A stretch of DNA of 64,000 nt from CAVVAH01 sp963746175 (GTDB lineage Bacteria > Actinomycetota > Actinomycetes > JACCUZ01), in assembly GCA_963746175.1 (NCBI GenBank), contig CAVVAH010000001.1:744001-808000 (forward strand), given 5' to 3'. Numbering within the stretch: position 1 is the stretch's first letter; every line of letters starts with the position of its first letter. Positions 17,213 to 24,859 of the stretch are shown one piece after another. A model generated the notes under the pieces. It was not told the origin of the DNA. It saw only the letters and a program-made list of their open reading frames with translations, and did no database searches. A program made the position numbers and the translations under genes.

Positions 17213-17877
17213 TGCGGGTCGCCATCGCCGGAGCCGGCAGCGTGGGGCGCTCGGTCGCCCGCGAGCTCCTCGAGAACGGTCACGAGGTCCTGCTCATCGA
17301 CAAGGACCCGTCGGCGATCAAGCGCCAGTCCGTGCCCGACGCGCAGTGGCTGCTGGCCGACGCCTGCGAGGTGACCTCTCTCGAGGAGGCCGGCCTGCAC
17401 GAGTGCCAGGTCGTCGTCGCCGCCACCGGCGACGACAAGGTCAACCTGGTCGTCTCGCTGCTGGCCAAGACGGAGTACGGCGTGCCGCGCACCGTCGCCC
17501 GCGTCAGCAACCCCAAGAACGAGTGGATGTTCGACGAGGCGTGGGGCGTCGACGTCGCCGTGTCGATGCCGCGGCTGATGACCGCCCTCGTCGAGGAGGC
17601 GGTCAGCGTCGGCGACCTGGTGCGGATCTTCACCTTCCAGCAGTCCAACACCGACATGCTCGAGCTGACGCTCCCCGCCGACTCGCCCGTGGTCGCCACC
17701 CGGGTGGGCGACGTCCCCTGGCCGCCCGACACGGCGCTGGTCGCGATCATCCGCGAGGGCCGGCCCATCCCGCCGACCCCGGACGACCCCCTGGAGGCCG
17801 GCGACGAGCTGCTCTTCGTCGCGACCCCGGACATGGGTCCGCAGCTCGAGGAGCTGCTCGCCCCCCACGCCCGCTAG
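17212..17877 (+). CDS. TrkA-type RCK potassium transport regulator (second of pair)
   Basis: 221-aa RCK protein with the nucleotide-binding loop GAGSVGRSVA at residues 7-16, the typical DKDP after strand 2, and a C-terminal RCK_C domain (SPVVATRVGDVPWPPDTALVA). Same length as the upstream protein but clearly diverged, so the pair probably forms hetero-oligomers gating the adjacent permease. It ends 17 bp before a large nested palindrome, which separates it from the convergent DUF3159 gene. Confidence 0.9.
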   Translation: MRVAIAGAGSVGRSVARELLENGHEVLLIDKDPSAIKRQSVPDAQWLLADACEVTSLEEAGLHECQVVVAATGDDKVNLVVSLLAKTEYGVPRTVARVSNPKNEWMFDEAWGVDVAVSMPRLMTALVEEAVSVGDLVRIFTFQQSNTDMLELTLPADSPVVATRVGDVPWPPDTALVAIIREGRPIPPTPDDPLEAGDELLFVATPDMGPQLEELLAPHAR

Positions 17878-17893
17878 GACCCAGCGCCGGCGC

Positions 17894-17981
17894 AAATGAT
17901 CACGGGACCGTGATCATCTGCCGTCAACCGCGGTGAATTCACCACGGTTGAGGAGTACTGATCACGGGACCGTGATCATTT
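17894..17981. repeat. nested palindromic element 2
   Basis: An 88-bp near-palindrome made of three palindromes. Two almost identical copies of TGATCACGG-GA-CCGTGATCA (around 17896-17917 and 17959-17978) flank a 28-bp palindrome with an EcoRI-type centre (17924-17951, one mismatch). All are symmetric about 17937.5. It separates the convergent ends of the TrkA pair and DUF3159 and could fold as one long stem or three short ones. Confidence 0.75.
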
Positions 17982-18097
17982 CAGTAGCAGGGCGGTCGGG
18001 ACCGCGAAGCAGGCCCCGGACCGCGAAGCATCCACGTCATGGCCGGTCTGACGGATCCTCGACGGCGGGCTCCCGCGCGCAGCACGCCCACGAGGAC

Positions 18098-18832
18098 TCA
18101 GCGCCCGGACGATTCCGGCGCGGGGTCCGACTCGTGCTCGGCGGTGGGCTCGACGGCCGGCTCGAAGGCGTGGCTGCCGGCCTGCAACGGGGTGCTGTTG
18201 CGGCTGAGCAGCCAGGCCATCGCGGCGAGCGAGGCGACCTGCAGCGGCCAGCCGAGGCCGATCTTCGTGACCCCGAGCCACCCGACCTTGCCGGCGATCC
18301 AGAGCGGGTACTGCACGGCCACCCGGATGATGCACGGGACCGCGAGCATCCAGGTCAGGCGCGAGCAGAGCCGGACGACCGCCGGGTCGCGCCGCCACGA
18401 CGTCAGGTCGCCGGTCACCGAGGCGATCATGAGCCCGACGAGGGGCCAGCGAGCGAGGATCGAGGCCACCATCACGACCGCGTACACCGCGTTGTAGACG
18501 ATGCCCGGCAGGAACACGTCCTCGGCGTTGCCCGTCTTCGACGCGAAGATCGCTGCGATCGCGATGCCGACCAGGCTGTTGACGACGAACTGCACGGGTT
18601 GCCGCTGCACCACCCGCACGACCAGCAGTGCGACGGCCAGGCTGATACCGACCGTGAGCCCAAGGCGCAGCTCGTGGCTCACCAGGAACGTGAGGGTGAA
18701 GCCGAGGGTCGGCACGGCGCCCTCGACCATGCCGCGGCGACCGCCGAGCGCGAGCGAGAGGCGGTGCCGGACGACCTCCTCCACCGTCGAGGCGTCGACC
18801 TGCGTCGCCCCGGCGGCAGGTGCCTCGCTCAC
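18098..18832 (-). CDS. DUF3159 membrane protein
   Basis: 244-aa integral membrane protein with about six hydrophobic helices (for example LGLTVGISLAVALLVVRVV) and a conserved core VNSLVGIAIAAIFASKTGNAEDVFLPG, of which GIAIAAIFA and GNAEDVFLPG are diagnostic. The DUF3159 family occurs in actinobacteria next to OB-fold, DUF3710 and dut genes, exactly as here. Its start overlaps the OB-fold stop by ATGA. Function is unknown; neighbourhood conservation suggests an envelope or ion-related role, but this is inference. A short direct repeat, GGACCGCGAAGCA, lies twice in the downstream spacer near 18000-18030. Confidence 0.88.
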   Translation of the reverse strand: MSEAPAAGATQVDASTVEEVVRHRLSLALGGRRGMVEGAVPTLGFTLTFLVSHELRLGLTVGISLAVALLVVRVVQRQPVQFVVNSLVGIAIAAIFASKTGNAEDVFLPGIVYNAVYAVVMVASILARWPLVGLMIASVTGDLTSWRRDPAVVRLCSRLTWMLAVPCIIRVAVQYPLWIAGKVGWLGVTKIGLGWPLQVASLAAMAWLLSRNSTPLQAGSHAFEPAVEPTAEHESDPAPESSGR

Positions 18833-19209
18833 TCGGCTCCAGCCGGGCGCAGCTCGTAGCGCGGGTTGAAGATGACCGGCTGCTCACCGTCGCGGGTCAC
18901 CCGACCGGACGCGATGAGAGCGCGGCCCGGCTCGATGCCCGGGATCTGCCGGCGCCCGAGCCACACGAGGCTGATCGAGCCGCTGCCGTCGTAGAGCTCG
19001 GCGACCAGGGCGGGCACCCCGGCTCGCGGCCGCAGCGTCACGGTGCGCAGGGTGCCGGCCACCCGGACCAGCTCGCGGTCCGGCAGCTCCTTGACAGGCA
19101 CCGCGCCCACCTCGACGCAGCCCTTCTGCAGCTCGGCCGCCTCGTGCTCCTTGGCCGAGGCCGCCAGCCGGGTGACGGCGCGCTTGAGGACTCCGGGGTG
19201 GTTGCCCAT
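18829..19209 (-). CDS. OB-fold nucleic-acid-binding domain protein
   Basis: 126 aa. The C-terminal two thirds form an OB fold (VRVAGTLRTVTLRPRAGVP, ELYDGSGSISLVWLGRRQI, ALIASGRVTRDG) of the tRNA-anticodon/RecG-wedge type. The N-terminal third is helical. Overlaps DUF3159 by four bases. It is a conserved actinobacterial neighbour of dut and DUF3710; the nucleic acid target is unknown. Confidence 0.85.
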   Translation of the reverse strand: MGNHPGVLKRAVTRLAASAKEHEAAELQKGCVEVGAVPVKELPDRELVRVAGTLRTVTLRPRAGVPALVAELYDGSGSISLVWLGRRQIPGIEPGRALIASGRVTRDGEQPVIFNPRYELRPAGAE

Positions 19210-19272
19210 GCCTCCAGGGTAGGCCCCGCGGCGGTCCGGTGCGGGCGGTCAGGACCAGCCCACCCCGGTCCC

Positions 19273-20064
19273 TCAGCGGATCTCGGTGATCTCCGGTCCG
19301 CGCTCGAACGGGTGCAGGTCGGCCGCGGTCGGGCCGCCGGACTCCGCGTCCTCGGCGAGCTCGTCGCCGGGCTCGGGCGCGGCGGCCGGCAGCCGCAGCG
19401 GGATCGGGTCGCGCGGCGCCATCGGGTCGTTGCCCCGCACCACGACGACATCGCGGAACAGCGCGACCAGGTCGGCGTCCGTGCCGGGCTCGACCGCGGC
19501 CTTCCCGGTGACCACGCCGCGCAGGAACCAGCGGGGACCGTCGACGCCGACGAACCGGGCCGGCTGCACCTGCTGGCTGCCGTCGGCGGCGCGGACCGGG
19601 ACCCGGGTGCGCAGCTCGGTGCCGAGGGGTCCGTCGACCTCGTCGACGGTGCCGCCCTGCTGGGTGATGCCGGACCGGATCTCGGCCCGCACGTCGTCCC
19701 AGATGCCCTCGCTGCGCGGCGCGGCGAACGGCTGGACCTGCAGGGCGCTGTCGCCGAGGACGAGGGTCACCGCCACGACCTCGCTGGTCTGCTGGTCGGC
19801 CTCGATCCGCACCTCGAGGCCGGGCCGTCCCGGCAGCCAGAGGCCCCCCAGGTCGACCCGGCCGCCCTCGGACGGATCGCCGACCTCGGACACGTCGTGC
19901 GGTCCGCCGGGGCGCCCCGCCCCGGCGGCCGGAGCTGCCGACGCCGCACGGTCCTCGTCGCCGTCCGGCTCGTCGACCTCGGAACCCTCTGTCGGTCCGT
20001 CGGTCGCTGCGACGGTGGCGTCGTCGGCGCCGTCCTGCGGGCGCTTCTTGCGGAACACGCTCAC
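19273..20064 (-). CDS. DUF3710 family protein
   Basis: 263-aa soluble protein. The first 65 residues are acidic and low complexity; the conserved domain runs from about residue 66 (GRVDLGGLWLPGRPGLEVRI) to 235 and includes GPRWFLRGVVTGKAA and VVVRGNDPMAPRDPIPLRLP. The family is restricted to actinobacteria and sits directly after dut, as here. The start overlaps the dut stop by four bases, so translation is probably coupled. Biochemical role unknown. Confidence 0.88.
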   Translation of the reverse strand: MSVFRKKRPQDGADDATVAATDGPTEGSEVDEPDGDEDRAASAAPAAGAGRPGGPHDVSEVGDPSEGGRVDLGGLWLPGRPGLEVRIEADQQTSEVVAVTLVLGDSALQVQPFAAPRSEGIWDDVRAEIRSGITQQGGTVDEVDGPLGTELRTRVPVRAADGSQQVQPARFVGVDGPRWFLRGVVTGKAAVEPGTDADLVALFRDVVVVRGNDPMAPRDPIPLRLPAAAPEPGDELAEDAESGGPTAADLHPFERGPEITEIR

Positions 20065-20591
20065 ACCTCGGTCTCGGTGGTCTGGTCTGTGGTGGTGGCG
20101 GTGCTGGTCAGGGTGCTCGCGGTCGCGAAGCCGCCGGTCGAGCCGTGACCGCCCTCGCCGCGGGCCGAGCCCGGCAGCCGCTCCACCTCGTGGAACCGCG
20201 CCCGCTCGACGCGTTGCACGACGAGCTGGGCGATCCGGTCGCCGCGCTGCAGCCGCACGGCGTTGGCCGGGTCGTGGTTGACGAGCAGCACCTTGATCTC
20301 GCCGCGGTAGCCGGCGTCGACGGTGCCCGGGGCGTTGACGATGCCCACGCCCAGCCGGTGCGCCAGGCCCGACCGTGGGTGCACGAACGCGGCGAAGCCG
20401 TCCGGCAGCGCGATCGCCAGCCCGGTCGGCACCATCGCGCGCTGGCCCGGAGCGAGCTCGACGTCCTCGGCCGCGACCAGGTCCGCCCCGGCGTCGCCGG
20501 GGTGGGCGTACGCCGGCAGCGGCAGGTCGGGGTCGAGCCGGGTCACCAGCACGTCGACCGGTGCGGCGCCCGGGCTCTCCTGCTGCGTCAC
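20061..20591 (-). CDS. dut: dUTP diphosphatase
   Basis: Hydrolyses dUTP to dUMP and pyrophosphate, preventing uracil incorporation and supplying dUMP for dTMP. All trimeric dUTPase motifs are present: PGDAGADLVA, HPRSGLAHRLGVG, NAPGTVDAGYRGEIKV, RGDRIAQLVVQ and the flexible C-terminal motif RGEGGHGSTGGFA. The GTG at 20591 gives 176 aa; the last 17 residues are a Thr-rich extension beyond motif 5. First gene of the dut-DUF3710 pair. Confidence 0.95.
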   Translation of the reverse strand: MTQQESPGAAPVDVLVTRLDPDLPLPAYAHPGDAGADLVAAEDVELAPGQRAMVPTGLAIALPDGFAAFVHPRSGLAHRLGVGIVNAPGTVDAGYRGEIKVLLVNHDPANAVRLQRGDRIAQLVVQRVERARFHEVERLPGSARGEGGHGSTGGFATASTLTSTATTTDQTTETEV

Positions 20592-20626
20592 GGCGGCGAC
20601 CCTACCCCGGCCCGGGCGGCGGCCCG

Positions 20627-22282
20627 TCAGCCGAACAGCGTCCGCTCGACGAGGCCGATCGGCATCCGGCCCGAACCACCGGCGAGGTCGTGGAACTCCC
20701 GCAGCGACCCCCGCGCCTCGGCCTCCCACCGCTCGCGCATCCGGGCGATCTCCATCGCGCCGGTGAGGTACGACGACGCCTGCGTCGGCCACGCGCAGTA
20801 GCGCAGGACCTCCGCCGCGGCGGTCTCGCGGGACAGCGAGGTCTTGGTGGCCATGAAGTCGGTGGCCTCCTCGATCGTCATCTCGCCGAGGTGCAGCGAG
20901 GTGTCGACGATGATCCGGGCCGCCCGGAACAACCGGTAGTCGCGCTGGCAGAGCTCCTGCTCCGGGGTCCGGAAGAACCCCTTCTCGCGCAGCAGGTCCT
21001 CGGTGTAGAGACCCCAGCCCTCGACGAAGTAGGCCGACCCGAGGACGAAGCGGAGCGGTCGCGCCCTGCCCTGTGTGGCGTTCCACGACAGCCAGGCCAG
21101 GTGCCAGTGGTGGCCCGGGTAGGCCTCGTGGACGGCGATCGACCAGGCGCCGTGGTTGTTGTTGGTCGCAAGCCGGGCATCGACCTGCTCCTGGGTCGCG
21201 CCGTCGGGCGGGTAGGGCACGAAGAAGTGACCGACACCCGTGGTCGTGCCGGCGGGTGCGAACGGCGGCGGCGCCATGTAGTGCGCCACCGCGAGCATCG
21301 CGCGGCTGAACGGTGCCGACGGGACCACCTCGCAGTGCTCGCCCTCGGGCATCGTCACGAGGTCGTGCTCGACGCAGAACGCGCGTGCCGCGTCGGTGGC
21401 CTCGCGGTAGAGCGCGAGCATCGCCTCCGGTGTCGCGGGGTGGTCCTCGTTGAAGCTCTTGACCACGGAGATGAAGTCGTCGGTGCCGCGCAGCTCCCGG
21501 GCCCGTCGCGTCATGTCCGCGGCGAGCTCGTCGTAGGCCGCCTGGCCCTTGTCGCGCAGCGCGCGGGTGCCGTAGCCGAGTCCCTCCGCGTCGGTGAGCA
21601 GCGCGTCGTAGCGCGCCTCGCCGACCGCCCAGTCGCCGCTGGCCTTGTCGACGAGCGACCGGACGTGCTCGCCGAAGCGCTCGTACGCCGCCGCGGCCTC
21701 CTCGCCCGCCTCGCGCACCAGCGCGGCCGAGGCCTCGTCGGTGAACTCGTCGGCGACGGAGCGGGCGTAGGCCGCGCCGGCCCCGATCTGCCCGAGCGCA
21801 CGGGTGAGCAGAGCCGGGTGGGCGAGCGCCGGGTCGAGGTTGTCGGTGCCCTGCTCCAGCAGCGCCGGCGTGCCGCGCAGCCGGGCCGCCACGGCCTGTG
21901 CCAGCTCGGTCTCACCGCGCAGCCGGTGGGTCAGCAGGATGAACACCGAGCTGAGCGCGGTGCCGGCGTAGTGGTCGGGGCTGCGCCGCCAGTCGGCCCA
22001 GTCGCGCATGTGGGCCCGGCCCGCCAGGACCATCAGCGCCAGGTCGCGGTCGATCCGCTCGTCGTCGCTGAGGTCGGCGTCGTCCAGCCCGCGCAACCGC
22101 TCGACCCAGGCGTCCTCGTCCCGGTCCTGCCGCTCGATGGCTGCGGCGGACATGTCCGGCAGCGACTCGTCGTAGTCCGTCAGGCCGAGCACCGTGCCCA
22201 GCAGCGGGTTGGCGGCGCACTGGTCGGCGACCAGCTCGGCAGCGAGGGCGTCGAAGGGGCGGTCCCCTGTGGGAATCGGCAT
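20627..22282 (-). CDS. DUF885 family zinc peptidase-like protein
   Basis: 551-aa DUF885 protein, a gluzincin-like fold. The zinc site HEAYPGHH is present near residue 370, with downstream EGWGLYTEDLL and YCAWPTQASSYLTG that are hallmarks of the family. Substrate is unknown; members are annotated as carboxypeptidase-like. No signal peptide is seen, so it is probably cytoplasmic. The start at ATG 22282 is followed by the family N-terminus FDALAAELVAD. Divergent from the DUF3093 gene with about 70 bp between. Confidence 0.85.
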   Translation of the reverse strand: MPIPTGDRPFDALAAELVADQCAANPLLGTVLGLTDYDESLPDMSAAAIERQDRDEDAWVERLRGLDDADLSDDERIDRDLALMVLAGRAHMRDWADWRRSPDHYAGTALSSVFILLTHRLRGETELAQAVAARLRGTPALLEQGTDNLDPALAHPALLTRALGQIGAGAAYARSVADEFTDEASAALVREAGEEAAAAYERFGEHVRSLVDKASGDWAVGEARYDALLTDAEGLGYGTRALRDKGQAAYDELAADMTRRARELRGTDDFISVVKSFNEDHPATPEAMLALYREATDAARAFCVEHDLVTMPEGEHCEVVPSAPFSRAMLAVAHYMAPPPFAPAGTTTGVGHFFVPYPPDGATQEQVDARLATNNNHGAWSIAVHEAYPGHHWHLAWLSWNATQGRARPLRFVLGSAYFVEGWGLYTEDLLREKGFFRTPEQELCQRDYRLFRAARIIVDTSLHLGEMTIEEATDFMATKTSLSRETAAAEVLRYCAWPTQASSYLTGAMEIARMRERWEAEARGSLREFHDLAGGSGRMPIGLVERTLFG

Positions 22283-22353
22283 GGTTCGCACCGTAGTACG
22301 TGCCCTGGACGGCACTGACAGGCCGCGTGCGAGGCTGGCGCGGTGACGCGCGC

Positions 22354-22797
22354 GTGGTGACGTACGACGAGCGGCTGACCGCGCCGGCCGCGCTGTGGGC
22401 AGGTGTGTGGTTCGGCTCGTTCGTGCTCGGGGTTGTCGTCTACGCCGCCCTCGGCCCGGTCCCGGGCCTGGTCGCGGTGCTGGTGCCGGGCCTGCTCTTG
22501 TCCTACCTGCTGCGGTCGGCGGCGGCCCCCGTGCAGGTGGTCGGCGACGACCTGGTCGCGGGCTCGGCGCGCATCCCGGTCGCGATGCTCGGACCGGTGC
22601 AGGTCCTCGACGCCGACGAGGCACGCCGGGTCCGGGGACCGGAGTCCGACCCGGCGGGCTTCCACCTGATCCGCGGCTGGGTCCCGGCCGGGATCAAGGC
22701 CGTGGTGCGGGACGCCGCGGACCCCGCGCCGTACTGGTTCGTCGCGACCCGCCACCCCGACCGGCTGGCCGCCGCCATCGAGGCCGCCCGCACCTGA
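22354..22797 (+). CDS. DUF3093 membrane protein
   Basis: About 147 aa, starting at GTG 22354 or 22357 (VVTYDERLTAPAALW). Two membrane helices at about 15-60 are followed by a PH-like soluble domain (VVGDDLVAGSARIPVAMLG, GWVPAGIKAVVRD, YWFVATRHPDRLAAAIE). DUF3093 is an actinobacterial family encoded beside dut and DUF4193. Function unknown. It runs into a gap with three hairpins. Confidence 0.85.
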   Translation: MVTYDERLTAPAALWAGVWFGSFVLGVVVYAALGPVPGLVAVLVPGLLLSYLLRSAAAPVQVVGDDLVAGSARIPVAMLGPVQVLDADEARRVRGPESDPAGFHLIRGWVPAGIKAVVRDAADPAPYWFVATRHPDRLAAAIEAART

Positions 22798-23051
22798 CCG
22801 AGGTGGACCGGCTGCACGCGGCATGTTGCTCCAGCCAGCCGGTCCACTTCGTGCGTCGGTCGCCCACCAGTCCCGCCGTCGTGGCGCCCGTCAGAGCGGC
22901 TCGGGAGGCGGGGGTGGCCTGGCCGTCTGCCGGACCTGACCGAACTGGACCGGCTCCGCCCGGCGTTTCCTGCCATCCAGCCGGTCCACTTCGCGTTCCG
23001 AGCGAAGTGGCCCCGCTCCGGTCGTGGAATCCACGACCCCAGCGGGGCCAC
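22793..23051. repeat. duplicated hairpin unit plus a third hairpin
   Basis: Two direct copies of a roughly 60-bp unit (22793-22855 and 22935-22995, starts 142 bp apart) each fold into a stem with near-identical arms around GGACCGG and CCGGTCC. Copy arms are 22801-22814 with 22836-22849 and 22943-22955 with 22979-22991. A third, unrelated hairpin follows: 23007-23017 with 23041-23051 outside and 23020-23027 with 23031-23038 inside. They lie between convergent genes and probably end both transcripts. Confidence 0.65.
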
Positions 23052-23176
23052 GTGGCTTGGAGGCGTGGAGGGGGGTCAGTGGCGGACGGCGAGGGTCACG
23101 CATCCTCCTCCGAAGCCGATCTGACAGCACGACGATCGGTGGGTCAGCGGCAGACGGCCGCGTCCAGAAGGTCCAA
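23052..23176. other. remainder of the 22798-23176 intergenic gap
   Basis: The gap between the convergent DUF3093 and EcsC-like genes is 379 bp. Apart from the repeated hairpins to its left, this stretch shows no gene or further structure. Confidence 0.5.
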
Positions 23177-23983
23177 TCAGCGGTGGACGGTCTCGCCGGG
23201 GACGGTGCGGTCGGCCCGGCGGCGGAGGAGGTCGTCGCGGACCTCCTCGCCGAGGCGACGGGTCTCCCGGTGGTTGACGATGCTGCCGGCGACCGCCCCG
23301 CTCATCAGCGGGCCGAGGGTCGTGAGGTTGCGGCCGGCCCGCCGGATCAGACGGTTGCGCAGCGCCCGCTTCGCGGACGCGCCGAGGGAGAACTGCAGGA
23401 GCGACGGCGCGAGCGGGTCGACGCCGCGACGCTCGGACCAGGCGACGACGTACGCGACGGCGCGGCCGCGCAGCGGACCGGTGGCGGGCACGCCGTAGAC
23501 CTCGTGCAGCTCGGCGATCAGCTTGATCTCGGCGGCCGCGACCAGCAGCGTCTCGGCGGTCAGCTGGACCGGGGCGGTCAGCAGGGTCGGCGGCGCGGCG
23601 AACTCGACGGCCGCGAGCGCGCCACCGGCCGCGCCGACCGCGCCGGAGGTCTTCGCCGCGCCGGAGATCAGGGTCTGGGCCAGGTCGTCGTCGGAGAGAC
23701 CGGGGTGCTGGGCGCGCAGCGTGGCCCCGTCGCGGAACGGGAGGCGCGGGGCGATGTCGAGCAGCAGGTCGACCAGCCAGGTGCCGCCGAGGACCGACAT
23801 CCGGCCGGCCCGGCGGGCGGAGGCACCGAGCGCGCGGGTCAGCCGACCCAGGTCCCGGGCCCGGTCAGCGCGAGAGGCGCCGGCATCCTCGCCCTGCCCG
23901 GTGATCCGGGCGACGAGGTCGCCGACGCCTCCGTGGTCACCGTCGGGTGACCGGTAGCTGTCGTCGTTCGGTTGCTGACTCAT
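23177..23983 (-). CDS. EcsC-like family protein
   Basis: 268 aa. A charged N-terminal 60 residues precede alternating small-residue hydrophobic helices (SGAVGAAGGALAAVEFAAPP, LTAETLLVAAAEIKLIAELHEVYG) characteristic of the EcsC family, which associates with membranes. The C-terminal third is Arg-rich (KRALRNRLIRRAGRNLTTLG). Role unknown; in Bacillus EcsC is tied to an ABC exporter, but no exporter is adjacent here. Assignment rests on pattern rather than a catalytic motif. Confidence 0.6.
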   Translation of the reverse strand: MSQQPNDDSYRSPDGDHGGVGDLVARITGQGEDAGASRADRARDLGRLTRALGASARRAGRMSVLGGTWLVDLLLDIAPRLPFRDGATLRAQHPGLSDDDLAQTLISGAAKTSGAVGAAGGALAAVEFAAPPTLLTAPVQLTAETLLVAAAEIKLIAELHEVYGVPATGPLRGRAVAYVVAWSERRGVDPLAPSLLQFSLGASAKRALRNRLIRRAGRNLTTLGPLMSGAVAGSIVNHRETRRLGEEVRDDLLRRRADRTVPGETVHR

Positions 23984-24011
23984 GTGTCGAGCCTGCCCCG
24001 CGTCGATGGCC

Positions 24012-24311
24012 TTAGGCCGCGCACTCCTTGCAGATCAGCTGTCCCTTGACTTCCTTGGCCAGCTGGCTGCGGTGGTGCACGAGGAAGCAGCGCGAGCAGG
24101 TGAACTCGTCTGCCTGGCGCGGGAGGACCCGCACCGAGAGCTCCTCGTTGGACAGGTCTGCCCCGGGCAGCTCGAGGGACTCGGCCAGGTCGGCCTCGTC
24201 CACGTCCACGGTGCTCGCGGACTTGTCCTGCCGGCGCGCCTTCAGCTCCTCGAGGCTGTCCTCGGACATCTCGTCATCGGTCTTGCGGGGCGAGTCGTAA
24301 TCGGTCGCCAT
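24012..24311 (-). CDS. DUF4193 zinc-ribbon protein
   Basis: 99 aa beginning MATDYDSPRKTDDE, an acidic N-terminus, and ending in a treble-clef zinc ribbon with CSRC and CKEC (residues 72-75 and 94-97). This small family is near-universal in actinobacteria and is encoded by dut, DUF3093 and sepH, as in this window. Probable nucleic-acid or protein adaptor; function not established. The start at 24311 fits the family; the longer frame to 24572 does not. Confidence 0.9.
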   Translation of the reverse strand: MATDYDSPRKTDDEMSEDSLEELKARRQDKSASTVDVDEADLAESLELPGADLSNEELSVRVLPRQADEFTCSRCFLVHHRSQLAKEVKGQLICKECAA

Positions 24312-24681
24312 GGTGGAGAAGTCACCCCAGATGCTCGTACGTGCGGTGGTGTTGCGGGCCGTGTAACGCTCGACCCCGCCGGTTTGTGCCCGGTCGCGCC
24401 AACCCGGTCCCGCGGGCCGCGCCCAGGTCTCCCCCGCTGCGCGAGCGCGGAGACTAGCGGATCGCCGCGATATCCGCTGCCCTCGGTCCAGGGCGTGACC
24501 TTGGCCCCGGCCGCGGGAAGCCGGTGAGTTCACGCAGTGTTCACCGTGGATGCGGCCGGGATCAGGGGTCACCGGTCACGATCAAGGAGTTTCCGCGCGC
24601 CTGGCCCGTGGGTACAGAACGCGCACGGACACCGGCGCCGGACGCCGCGCTGGTGTGCCCGGACGACGAGAGGTGGTTCGC
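24312..24681. other. intergenic region with divergent promoters
   Basis: 370 bp between the divergent DUF4193 gene and a 52-codon gene. It holds the candidate alternative-sigma promoter at 24589-24615 and a GGTCACCGGTCAC direct/inverted motif near 24568. No gene is supported. Confidence 0.5.
24589..24615 (+). promoter_or_regulatory. candidate SigB/SigF-type promoter
   Basis: GTTT at 24589-24592 and GGGTAC at 24610-24615 are separated by exactly 17 bp. This matches the general-stress (SigB/SigF family) consensus GTTT-N15-17-GGGTA known in actinobacteria. It lies 67 bp upstream of the start of the 52-aa protein. No SigF-like gene is in the window. Confidence 0.5.
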
Positions 24682-24840
24682 ATGAGCGCGTTCCTGCAGG
24701 AGATCCAGATCCGCCTGGAGTCGGCCACCCGGTCCCTGCACGAGGCGGAGCGCGACGGCGACGACTACCTGGCGCAGATCCGGCTCGGCGAGATCGAGTC
24801 GCTCACCCGGCTCGCCCAGGAGCACGAGGCCGTCGCCTGA
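24682..24840 (+). CDS. small conserved-looking helical protein
   Basis: 52 aa (MSAFLQEIQIRLESATRSLH...), a single amphipathic, acidic coiled-coil-like protein with no Cys. ATG at 24682 preceded by GAGAGG. It follows a SigB/SigF-type promoter and converges on suhB with 19 bp between stops. A possible stress-induced small protein; family not recognised. Confidence 0.6.
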   Translation: MSAFLQEIQIRLESATRSLHEAERDGDDYLAQIRLGEIESLTRLAQEHEAVA

Positions 24841-24859
24841 CGGCCTGGCAGCTGACCGG

